Positions 34,630 to 44,906 of a stretch of 64,000 bases of DNA are shown here, piece after piece. The notes under the pieces were generated by a model. It was not told the origin of the DNA, made no database searches, and was given only the letters and a program-made list of their open reading frames with translations. The number at the start of each line of letters is the position of its first letter. Within the stretch, counting starts at the first letter, position 1. Made by a program: the position numbers and the translations under genes. This DNA is from Plicaturopsis crispa FD-325 SS-3 (taxonomy: Eukaryota > Basidiomycota > Agaricomycetes > Amylocorticiales > Amylocorticiaceae): NCBI GenBank assembly GCA_000827205.1, contig KN832569.1:260647-324646 (forward strand), in the 5' to 3' direction.

Positions 34630-37600
34630 CTAACGTTCGCCCGTACGCGAGTCCTCCCAAAACACCCCCCACAACGGCCACGCACTCTGGTCCTGCTCCA
34701 GCGGCGCGTGCCCCGGCACAGGCATCGCCGCACGCGGATCTGGTTGCAGCGCAAAATCCGCAGGTGTCGGTGGCCAATACGCCAAGTTCGGCATGGGCGT
34801 CGTAGGGGCAGGCGAGTACCCAAGGGAGTCCGTCACGTAGGCCGACTCTAGCGGACTGAACACTGGCGACTCCAGCGTGTTCGGCCTCCACGTACCGGGC
34901 GAAACCCGCAGTCTCTGCGGCGGGACTTGCGGTGGCGCAACTCCAGACCGCCCAGACGACGGTGATGGTGCTGCATAATTAGGTGACGGTACCGTATAAC
35001 TGGGTGACGGTGCTGTGTACTTGGGCAGAGCGGACGGAGAAGGAGAGCTCTGATTCAGGGTGATGTCGAGATGCCTCCGCAGCAGCGCAATGCTCTCCTT
35101 CATGCCGGGGATGTTCGTCGAGCCCGCAGAGAGCACCCGCGACGCGAGCGCGAGGCGCGGGAGCAGCGCGTGCGCCTCCGCCTGCTCCTTGCTGCGGATG
35201 AGCGAGAGGTCGATCGTCGCCGCGCAGAACGCCGCGAACACAAGGATGTAGGAGAGGCGGGAGAGGGGGAAGACCGCCTCGTACATCGCGAAGAGGCTGC
35301 CGATCTCGCGCGCGGATTGTTGACAGGCGAATGCCGCGTAGGGGATGGCGGATGGGCCGTCGAGAGCGGATTCGAAGAATGGGCGGTAGAGAAGGATCCA
35401 TGTAAGCCGTACGAGGAGGCTGCGAAGTGTGAATGTCAGCGCTTGAGGGTATAAACTGTATAGTTACACGCACTTGAATCCAACTACGTGCGGAGGCGGT
35501 GATATCGACGGCAAGCAGTCAGCGTCCAGGAGGATATTGGGGGACACTTGTGCCTGCCATGTTATCATCCGGTCCCGTATCTGCTGCACGAAATTACGGA
35601 TCTGCAGTGGCCGTTGTCGCGGCTTCGAGTAAATATTCGCGAGAATGTCGTCCAAAAACTGCTCATGGTAAGAAACAAGGGAGCGTGTAAGAAACATAGT
35701 ATACTAACCTGATAGACGCGACAAGACCTTAGGGCGTCAAGGATTAGTGTCTTCGGAATTAAATAGCTAGCAAGGATGACCTACTCGCGGAAGCAAACCA
35801 GCTCGTAGCTCTCCTGCGGTCGGTATGTGAATAGGGTGGGAGGACAATTATTGTCAACGAGCACTGGTGTCCATTTCTCGGATGGCCGCAAGTCCAAGTC
35901 TTCAATCGCAGATAAAAAGTGCGTCAATGGTCTGTAATCATTTAGCTTGAAAACACTAACCGGGCAATGACGGTTGATGTGGCTTGCTCCGTAACGCCGG
36001 GGGTCTGCTTAGTGCCAACGACAAGATCCTAGCCATTCATAAGACGATGTTAGTTAGCTGGTGCAGAAATGGAACCAAGCTCTACGTGCACGTACTTGTC
36101 CCATGAGAATGCTGCCCAGAATATACGCCTTCGAATGCTCAGTTCCTCGTCGTCGAGGTGTACGCTCGATTCGTGATCCAGTGGCACGCCGTTCGCGAGG
36201 TCGCAGCCCAGATCTGATCAAGCGTGAGCACTTGAGTGCATAGAGTCATACGATGAGATCAGAACGTACCGGTAAGCATCGCTAGCGCTAAGCCAGTCAA
36301 GTACCATGCCTGACTGTACCGACCTCTTGCCGCGTCATGCGTCGCAAGCAGTAACAGTCCTACAGTTCTCTGGGTCAGTTTACGATATGGGGGGCAGCCG
36401 TGTGACCTGACCTTGAAGCGTTGGGATACTACTTGGCTTGGTCAGTTCGGCAGCAAGCAGGAAATGCGCCATAGCCTGTGCTCATAGCATATAAAGAAAT
36501 GCTCGTTCCACGCAAACGTGGAGTGCGTACCGCATAAGAGTCTTCCCGCCCGCGCAGGGTGGACAGATGCCGAGCTGAGTGCGCGTAGAGTGACCAGATC
36601 AAAAACGGGGAGAATCGCGTCGCGTCGCCAGTGTGCATTGCGGCTTGTGTAGATGCATTAACACCAACTCCCGGGCACACGCAGACGAGTATACATACTT
36701 TCCAGTATCCGTCGGTCACAGATCTCGTACCGCGGGTTCTGCCATCTTGAGTAAACGAGCGTCAGTATACAGCGTTGGAAGGAGTGAGAGCGCACACACG
36801 AGAAGTAGCTATCAAGCAGCTGTATTTTTTCTTCGGCTGACGCTGAGGAACTGTGTCACTTTGCGACCGCATACAGCGCGACGAAAACTCACGGCCATTG
36901 GCATCGAGGCCATACGTAAACTGCCCGAAGACATAGTTTTCGACTTCGCGCTGTACTTGGGCCGATGAAAGGCGTACGGCAGCGTCTTCAGCGGTCACTG
37001 CTGATGTTTCTTCCCGAGGGATAGTCTCAATGAGCGACAAGCGCAGTCGCGGCGCGGTCGTCGGATCGATCTGAAGCAACGAGGATTGGAATGCGGTAAG
37101 GAGAAGGCGAAAGATAGGCCACTCACCAAGGAGTCCACCGGGTCAACTTCTTCAACTTGGTGCAATGACTCGGACTCGCTCCCAGAGTCAACCGTGCGGG
37201 CGCGTTTCGCAGGCTGCTTGCGACGCGCACTTTTTCGCTTAGCGGATGATTTCTCCTCGGCGGTGATCCAGCCTACGAGCATGCTCTCCCTCGCGTCATC
37301 ATTTGCCTCGGCGAGTGAGTGCAACAGCGCGCGCAGCTCCGCGACCTCCGCGTGCACCTCATCGATCCGCGACACCTCTCCAGGCCTAACGCAGAATTGT
37401 GCTCAATGCACAAGCATAGTAGAAGTCTGCAGGAGTACTTACTTGGGGTAGACGCATTGGATGCCACTTTCGGAGCAAAAGGTGCAGAGGGAGATGCCCT
37501 GCGGGTCTCTACCTGGGCACCGCCGCTTCCGCCGACGACATTCCTCACACGACGCGCCATACCTGCGCTTCGTCCTGACCGGGGCCTGTTTTGACGAGCC

Positions 37601-37678
37601 CTCCACTTCGTTTTGGCCCGGAGTGGCTGGATTTTGGCCAGGAGATGCACCGTGAGTCGACGTCGAAGCCGAAGACAT
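34630..37678 (-). CDS. Zn2Cys6 fungal transcription factor
   Basis: The first exon (start ATG at 37676-37678) holds a complete binuclear zinc cluster. Its cysteines are at residues 44, 47, 54, 65, 68 and 75 (CEECRRRKRRC, then CTFC and C), with spacing C-X2-C-X6-C-X10-C-X2-C-X6-C. A coiled-coil-like stretch follows (RIDEVHAEVAELRALLHSLAEA), as expected for a dimerisation element, and then a basic nuclear-localisation-like run (KRKSARRKQPAKRAR). The remaining exons (down to TAG at 34630) are compatible with a fungal-specific transcription factor middle-homology region. The C-terminal tail has a small tandem Pro/Ser/Tyr repeat (APSPSYTVPSPNYAAPSPS). It probably binds paired CGG-type sites. Target genes are unknown. 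Several exon edges in 35.4-37.0 kb are not fixed. Confidence 0.85.
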
Positions 37679-38127
37679 GGACCGGAGTTAACTGATAATC
37701 TACCCGCGAGCACGTTGTTGACGACTAGGATGCGAACTCAAAGTCAAAACGGCAAAGCTGCCGTGCAGTTGCGAAGATATAGTTCAGAAAGTAGGGTGCA
37801 AAACTGTCGTCAACCTGGAGTCAAGCGCTGAATTTAGTGAGAGAAAGGGAGAGATCACAACACGGTTCTCCTATAATATGCCGGCTGCAGTGCCACAGGT
37901 CCTTGGTAGTGGCCACCAATGGGCAGGCTGCCGCACACTGAATTCGTTTCAAAATCAAGTTAAAATCAAGCCTTCAATTTGTCGCGACGATGTTTTGTAA
38001 ATGAGAGCATCGTCGAAGAGAGCCTTCAAACCAATACGACTTGTGTTATTCAACATGCACTGTGCAGCGTTTGAAACGTCGAAGCTTGAAGGCAGTTTCG
38101 CCTCGTCTGTGTGCACTGACTGTCTGC
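37679..38127. other. intergenic, no gene seen
   Basis: This lies between two minus-strand genes and should hold the transcription-factor promoter. No feature was supported. Confidence 0.4.
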
Positions 38128-40184
38128 TCACGCGACAAGATTCCACGACAACTCGAAGGTCCGCGCCATCCGATCAATGCCTAGCCGCATCTCTTCATGC
38201 TGCAATTCGGCGTCAGCAGCTGACCGCAGAGACCAAGACAATCTACTCACGCTCTCGAACGCGAATGTCAACCGAAAGTATGTGACGCCCTCCTCCTTGC
38301 GCCGATTAGGAGACGGATCCCGGCCCTCCCAAGGCGTGTAGTATGACCCCGGGGTTAGCAAGACCTTCGCCTCGATCATTTGCATCCAGAATGCCTCGTT
38401 CCACTGGGCCTCAACGTTCGGTCCGGCTGCTGCGCGTAGGCGCTCGTATTCGGGATTGCCGATGAGGTTCAGTTTGAGCCATAAGAACATCCCCGCCTGA
38501 CATATTGAATACATCAATACGTGAGTGTGTTCGTATAGGGAATAACTCGCGCACCTTAGGTTGCACGAAACTGAACAGTTGCTTACGATCCGCGCGTGAC
38601 CCGTGTCCTTTGGCAAAGGCAAGGACACCCTCGGTAGGTACCGGTGAGTTCTCCAAGTCAAACCGCTCCGCGAGGAGATCGCACTGTGATGGATATATGA
38701 AACACTGTACAGGGATTAGACATGGAAGAAAGTCAATCACCATCCAATCTCGTCGAATCGCGTAGCTATCCCGGAGGTTGCGCAGCCATGTTAAATATCC
38801 ACTCTGCCCCCATGCGGAAAGCAGTTCCGCGAGAATCGCCTACATAGATATATTAGCAAAGGGTCAAAACATGAAGGGCCATACGGCGTTACCTGAGACC
38901 ACCCAGACGGCGTTTGCGTTGTGACTTCCGTAGCGCGCAAAAGACGCTCAGCAAAAATAGGGTTACACACAAAGTAGCCGAGTCGGTTTCCGGGACCGAG
39001 AGTCTACAGGAGTTATCAGAGTTCAGACGAGGTCCAGGAAGGAGTATTCCACGTGTGCGAACCTTGCTAAATGTTTCAAGTCGAATAACACGTCCTTGGT
39101 AATCAAGGTTTAGGAAGCTCGGCACGAGGCTTGCAAGTAGCGCTTGTTCATCTTGCTGCGACTCTTGTTTGCGAGACGCTGGAGGGGCATACGCGGGCAG
39201 TTGCAGGAAGTAGTACGGGTCATCTTCGCAGATGATGATGTCGTACTCGACGCATAGTGCGTACACCGCCTGCTTACGCTCGAAAGTCATAGTAGATCCG
39301 GTCGGGTTTTGTCCGACAGGGACCACATAGAGACTACACTGAATCAATATCGCAAATCGAAAAGCTATGCGGCTAAAAAACTCACAGTTTCGGCCTTCTT
39401 ACGCCAGGATGGTCGGTCTCCCAGTTGGCTAGGACCCGCCTAAGATCCTCCACAAGGAGACCATCGCCATCCATGGCAATCGGTGCGCCCTTGCAGCCCA
39501 TGGGTGCCCAAAGCGCCTGAGCGGATGGGTAGGTATGTGCTTCAACGAGGATATAATCGCCGAACTCGCAGAGGAGGTTAACGATTTTGTTCCATCCATC
39601 AGTGTTGCCGGAGTGGATCAAGATCTCGTAGTCCGCATACGCAGGCTGCATTACCCGTGCAGTGAACTCCCGCAGAAAGGACACGAGATTTGGGGAGCAG
39701 CCGGTTCCAGGACCTGTACGGCAGGATTACTACTAGCTGCAATGTCATAAATAGAGGCGGGCATACCGTATTGTAGTGCAATCGCAATATTGCTTGTCGA
39801 TGCAGAAGTTTGCGGGATGTGGATATCTACCACGCCGTGTTTTGTTTCTCCAGGTGCCAGGTTGGAGTCCGGAGCGTACGCGCGCGTGTGCAGACTCTCG
39901 AATGGGAAGAGGCTTGGATGCGGGAGTCCTAAACCCCACAGTAGTCTGTATAATGTCTCTCGTATGCATTCCAGTCAAATGGACGCACCTCCGGCGAGAC
40001 TGATCATGCCTGGCTGCACCATGTCTGGAAAAATGACATCAGTCACGACCAGCGAAATGAAGGGGTCACACTAACATTTTAGAATGTCCTTCAGGGGACT
40101 TGGGTGTCGCGACCGACTGAGGTTATTCAGGTGGTGCGAGAGGTCGATCGCCTTTGGCTTCTCAGCTGGATGTAAGCTGCCCAT
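38128..40184 (-). CDS. PLP-dependent aminotransferase (ARO8/aminoadipate type)
   Basis: Start ATG at 40182-40184 (MGSLHPAEKPKAIDLSHHLN); stop TGA at 38128. Spliced landmarks of fold type I class I/II aminotransferases appear in order: MISLAGGLPHPSLFPF, IAIALQYG, ILIHSGNTDGWNKI, VPVGQNPTGSTM (the NPTG motif), and ICEDDPYYFLQLP. The PLP-lysine motif LETFSKTLGPGNRLGYF is split by an intron directly after the lysine, and GMFLWLKLNL follows. The sequence resembles fungal ARO8/2-aminoadipate transaminases, which act on aromatic amino acids, lysine precursors or kynurenine. It lacks a mitochondrial leader, so it is likely cytosolic. It is divergent from the aldolase gene across about 390 bp. Substrate specificity is not readable. 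Confidence 0.9.
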
Positions 40185-40572
40185 ATTTTCTCGAGGTATA
40201 ATGGTGGGAGAAGAAGGAGTAGGTGCGGAACGAAAGTCCTGACACACACGGTATATGTAGGACCGTGAAATGAGTCTGCTCCCAGTCGATCCTGCGGCAG
40301 GGTGACTCACGTCCTACTAATCGATGAGCAGTCTTAACCTGACGGGTAGCTTGGACCGGTTGGCGCTGGGATACCGTGCATGGCCGGAGCATGGCATGTT
40401 GTAAAGCACTATAGAGAATGAGAGGCGAAATCGCGCGTAAAACGTTGTGCACTCGGAAGCCGCACATCCCGCGCTCGTTCATCGCCGAAACCGGCGGCGG
40501 ATTCACATCCTTCATCTACTTTTTATCTACGTCTGCCATGTCAGTCTTACTGTCCACCATCGCTCATCTACA
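40185..40572. promoter_or_regulatory. divergent intergenic region aminotransferase/aldolase
   Basis: This 388 bp gap between two divergent start codons should contain both promoters. No specific operator was recognised. Confidence 0.4.
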
Positions 40573-41701
40573 ATGTCCTACGGTGCAAGCACAACGAAGG
40601 CGCAGAGAAAAGTGAAGACGAACCTCTCCGAGTCTCTCGCTCGAGCACACCCCGATGCAACGGACAGACGGCCGTGTTTCGGCTCGTGGCTGCAGTTCCC
40701 CGGTGCCCAACTTGCAAGAATAGTATGCGGTACAGGTGTCGACGTGCGTCAATTGAACCTGTCATGGGCGTCCATTTCATGAAGCTTTGCACTGACTTTG
40801 GATGATGATGATCCAGTGGGTCCTCGTGGACACAGAACACGGAGCGATTGGGGACACTGAAATGCATGCATCTGTCCCCGCGATCGCGGCCACTGGTGTA
40901 GCACCCGTGGTTAGACTTCCCGCAGGCGAACCGTGGATGATCAAGCGCGCACTGGACGCAGGCGCGCATGGACTCATGATACCCATGTAAGCACACACGG
41001 CGCATCCTCGCACCGGTTCCTCGTTGACGTCTCATGTAGGGTCGAGACTAGAGTCAGTAACTGTAGCCCATACACACTTGCCGGTGCACCCTGTCTGATC
41101 GAACATCGTCCTCAAGGAGCAAGCTGAGGCGCTCGTCCGGGCGTCGAAATTTCCGCCTCGCGGCGTACGCGGTTGTGGCTCGCCATTCGCTCCAGGTGCG
41201 TCGGAGGAGCTCTATCTGTTTGACGTGTCTCTAACCGCTGTCTAGACGTGTTCGGACAGACGATGGGTGAATACATCGATACCGCGAATGAAAGCACTAT
41301 CTTGATCGTCCAAATCGAATCACCACTGGGCCTGAAGAACGCCCAAGAAATTGCCGCTGTCGACGGCGTTGGTACGTTACGAGTAAACGAGTCGAATACG
41401 CATTGACGAGCCACTGACACTGCATACAGACATGCTTTTTGTCGGGCCGAATGACCTCGCAATGGCGATGGGAAACGGATCCAAATCACACACGGAGTGT
41501 CCTGACGTCCAGAACGCCATTGCAGAGGTTTTGCGTGTCGCACACGCCGCAGGTAAGCATGCAGGTATGTTCGCTGTCAACGCGGAACAGGCGGCGGCGC
41601 GGTACAAGCAGGGCTTCCAGTTCGTGAACGTGGGTGCCGATATCGTCGCGATACAAGCGTGGATGGGTGGCGAGATGGCGAGGGTAGCGCAACTCGTGTA
41701 A
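40573..41701 (+). CDS. HpcH/HpaI-family aldolase
   Basis: Six exons with introns at 40744-40816, 40987-41039, 41053-41116, 41196-41245 and 41372-41429 give about 275 residues. Family motifs are clear: GVDWVLVDTEHGAI, a [31 protein letters not shown] stretch beginning at about residue 100, RGVRGCGSPFAP, ILIVQIESPLGLKNAQEIAAV, and MLFVGPNDLAMAMG. The Glu of VDTEHG and of QIES match the metal- and pyruvate-binding positions of class II HpcH aldolases, such as 2,4-dihydroxyhept-2-enedioate aldolase. Exon 3 is only 13 nt (41040-41052). The enzyme should cleave or form C-C bonds between pyruvate and an aldehyde. Its substrate is unknown. Confidence 0.9.
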
Positions 41702-42024
41702 TGAGCTTGCAGGTGAACGGCATATGCGCCTTTTGCGCTTTTTCTGCGCTTTCTGGCTTTCTGAGTTTTGCAGGGTACCCAGGTCCTGGAAAATAAACAT
41801 TTCATTTCATCTGGGAGATATCTGATGAATTGATTGGTACCACTCACATGGCTCGGAATCGGCGGGATCTGAGGCATCGACGAACGGTGAGATCGCGATA
41901 GGCATCTATCCCGTCTTCCGTCTCCGTTTCTCATGTTGCTCGTGTCCATGTTATTTCTTCAACTCCATGTGATGATGCCCCGAACGCACTTACTTACAGA
42001 AATCCCCCTCAGGCTCCAACGGCC
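41702..42024. other. intergenic, no gene seen
   Basis: This lies between two genes transcribed in the same direction and holds the 3' UTR of the aldolase and the promoter of the esterase. Confidence 0.4.
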
Positions 42025-43997
42025 ATGGGCAATGTACTCTCGTACACTACGACCCCCACCATTCTCGACGTCGCCTCGCACGGCCAGGTCGAGGGCGTAG
42101 TCCTCGAGCGCGATGGTGAACAGCGCGCGAAGCGCTTCCTGAACGTCCCCTTCGTCCTCCCTCCGACAGGACAGTACCGCTGGCGTAAACCGCGCCCCCT
42201 ACCTGCCGACTATTCGTATTCCACCCCGGACGGCAAACCGCGCGACTGCACGCGTTTCGGCGCAATATGTCCCCAGCCCCAGTACACCAAGCTCGGGAAC
42301 AAGGACGCAACGGTGGAGAATCCGAACAAGTACGATGAAGATTGTCTCGTCTTAAATATATGGACGCCGCCGGGCAATCCGCCCGCGGAGGGATGGCCCG
42401 TCATGCTTTGGTTTCACGGTACGTGCGCGATTACACATGTCCGAATATCGCAAGCTCAATGCGTCGCAGGTGGCTGGCTACAAGTCGGCGATCCCTCGAA
42501 CGACCCAAACATGGATCCCACCGAGCTCGTTTCCCATTCAGGCGGAGCCCTCGACTGCGTATTCATCGCCTCCGCGTACCGCATATCCGTGTTCGGCTTC
42601 CTAGGCTCGCAGGAGCTCGCTGCCGAGGCTCAACAGGACGGCGACGGCGCCTGGGGCAACTACGGTCTATGGGACCAGCGCGCGGCGCTGGACTGGGTGC
42701 ACGCGAACGTGCGCTCTTTCGGCGGCAATCCACTGAACTTGACACTCTCCGGACGGTCAGCGGGCGCGTACAGCGTGCACGCGCAGGCCGCGCACGAGTT
42801 CTTCATGGCGCCCTCCCCCTCGCCGGGGATATTCAGAAGACTCGTCATGTCCGTCCTTTATCCTCTATCGCGCAAGCCACTGCCTAATAATAATAATAAT
42901 ATGCTGATCTTCTTGTGCCAGGTACTCGAACGCGATACCCGCGAACCCGAAGACCATCGAGGAGGTGCAGCCTCAGTTCGACGAGCTCGTGGCGGCGTGC
43001 GCGATATCGCCCTCGTTATCGGGCCCAGAGAAGCTCGCGGCGCTGCGCGCCATGCCCGCGGGGGAGCTGGTGGGCAAGGTAATGGGGCTAACGGCGCACA
43101 CCTTCCGGCCCGTCCTCGACGGGCATTTCTTCCCGCTCGACCTATTCCAGCGATTCGTGCGCGGCGACTTTGCGGCAGAGTTCAAGGCGCGTGATTTGGA
43201 GCTGTTGATTGGCGAGGTCCGGGATGAGGTGCGCATCATCGCCTGGGCTGTAAGGCCGGTTTCTGAAGATTCTTCAGGAGACTATATACAGGCAGACAAA
43301 CCCGCCGGTGGACCTGAAGACTCTGCGCGACGAGGTCGGGAACTACTACTCGCCCCGCATCACCGACGCCCTGCTCGACGCGTACCTCGTGCGCCGCGTG
43401 CACGCGCAGGGCGCACATCCAGACCCGGACCCCACCATCGACGAGTGGAAGAAGATATACGGCGACATCGGTGTGTACCGCTGCCCCTCCTCCCTTGCTG
43501 TAATGGCATCTAGTGGGCTGACCAACCATATATTGCAATGATACAGTGGCTGACGGGCAGGTGCGGGCGCCCTCGCGCCTCCTGGTGCGCCAGCTCGCGG
43601 CTGCGGGCGTGCCGCTGTCGTCGGTGCACCGGTACATGATGGCGTGGCGACCGAGCTTCATGGACTCGACGCCGAAAGAACTCGGCGTCGGCCACGCGTA
43701 CGACAAGCCTCTCTGGAACTTCTCGGTCATGCACGGCCCGACTCCGGACGAGGAGAAGGTGATGCGGGCTTGGATCAAGGATCTGGTGAGTAACTAAAAA
43801 CCTTAGTCGGCGAGAGTTGTTCACTCAATGTTTGTGTGTGTGTGAAGGCCGACTTTGTGCATGGGCGCAGAACGGACTATGGGACGCGCGAGTGGGACGA
43901 GCAGAAAGTCTTGACACCGGCGGGCGAGATAGTCGTGCAGAAGGACGGGAAATGGGAATATCTGAAGGAAGTCGCGGACGAGCTCTGTGCGGTATAG
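42025..43997 (+). CDS. type B carboxylesterase/lipase
   Basis: Six exons with introns at 42419-42469, 42849-42921, 43229-43295, 43471-43546 and 43786-43847 give about 547 residues. The N-terminus shows KRFLNVPFVLPPTGQYRW and the EDCLVLNIW signature of carboxylesterase type B. The oxyanion-hole region is WFHGGW. The nucleophile elbow is LSGRSAGAYS, a GxSxG motif where the common Glu before Ser is Arg. A GEVRDE segment and the GVGHAYDKPLWNF segment are candidate acid and His positions. No signal peptide is present, so the enzyme is probably intracellular. Substrates may be esters or amides of small acids. Confidence 0.9.
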
Positions 43998-44260
43998 CGT
44001 TTAGCGAGCTCTGTGCGGTTTAGACCTTGTATATCCCGTTGTATCTATAGAGGAAGTACCGAGAGTTCAAAACCGTTGATGTACAAGTACCAGCGCAGCC
44101 ACGGATCAGTCATTAATATGAGCAGGCGGCGGCGTCGTCGCTACAAGAACAGGACACGGTATGTACACAGCGACACGTCCAGCACCGAATCTCGATGGCA
44201 TTCATAAGCCAAGCAGCTCAGGTTTCAACATCGCACTATATACCCCCCTAGAAAGCATAC
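43998..44260. other. intergenic, no gene seen
   Basis: Convergent gap between the esterase gene and the minus-strand HNH-family fragment. Nothing was recognised. Confidence 0.35.
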
Positions 44261-44712
44261 TTAGTCCCCGCGTCCCCACTCACAACCCGGTGGATGCGGG
44301 TGCGAGGGCTGGGGCTGCAAGTCCAACGTACTAGGTAGCGGAGTGAAGCATACGTCGCCGAAGATGGATGCTGGCATGAACCATGGGTAAGTATGGTGGT
44401 AGGTCATGGGGAATGAGAAGACGCACGCAATCGTTCCCTCGGACGGCTAAACCGCAGGAGATCGGGTATGTCGTGCTCGTCATTCGCTAGGTAGAACTCG
44501 TAGTTATCTGGTATGTGGTCCTCGTAGTTATCCGGTATGTTGTCCTCGTAGTTATCCGGTATGTTGTCCTCGTCCTCGTCCTCGTCCATCGTACTATGCG
44601 GCGGTAACGAGTCGTCGATGTCGTCGATAGCGTGCTGGTAAGACGCTATCCACTGCCAAATGGTCGTTGTCCACGGCACTCGTTGGTCTTTGAAGCTTTC
44701 CTTGTGGGCTCT
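44261..44712 (-). pseudogene. C-terminal fragment of an HNH-family gene (copy D)
   Basis: This stretch matches the last quarter of the two full copies at 44.9 and 49.4 kb. It begins at RAHKESFKDQRVPWTTTIWQ, includes YEFYLANDEHDIPDLLRFSR, and keeps the last intron (donor GTGCGTCTTC, acceptor CATGCCAG) and the final exon (SIFGDVCFTPLPSTLDLQP) to TAA at 44261. It has no start codon, HNH core or upstream exons. It lies in inverted orientation about 195 bp from the start of copy A, so it is a truncated remnant of a duplication. An internal triplication of IPDNYED is present. Confidence 0.8.
44510..44581 (-). repeat. 24 bp tandem repeat, 3 units
   Basis: Three adjacent near-identical 24 bp units encode repeated DNIPDNYE residues in copy D. 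The full copies A and B contain one unit at this position, so the expansion is specific to the fragment. Confidence 0.75.
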
Positions 44713-44800
44713 GAAATATCTTGAAATATTGACGACCACTCCGCGACGCGTGTCACGGTCATGTGACACCCCCCTCCCCAATATGTCGACGTGTCGCGAT

Positions 44801-44906
44801 TGACGAAACTTGTCCACAACTTTAACGTTTTAACTTTGACAGCCCCTGGTTCATCATTGTCTATATATACTGTCGACAATCGACGAGCAACTAATATAAA
44901 CTAGCC
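44801..44906 (+). promoter_or_regulatory. promoter of HNH copy A, shared with copy B
   Basis: The block shares long matches with the region before copy B (49314-49415): GAAACTTGTCCACAACTT, a CTATATA stretch, the inverted repeat GTCGACAATCGAC (44872-44884), and a final ATAAACTAGCCATGG leader. The inverted repeat has 5 bp arms with a 3 nt spacer. The TATA-like sequence lies about 40 bp before the ATG. Confidence 0.65.

Noticed and set aside
39885-39895. Apparent frameshift in the aminotransferase 5' part
   Set aside because: A careful re-read of the CG-rich stretch gives CACACGCGCGCGTACG, which keeps FPFESLHTRAYAPDSNLA in one frame. No break exists.
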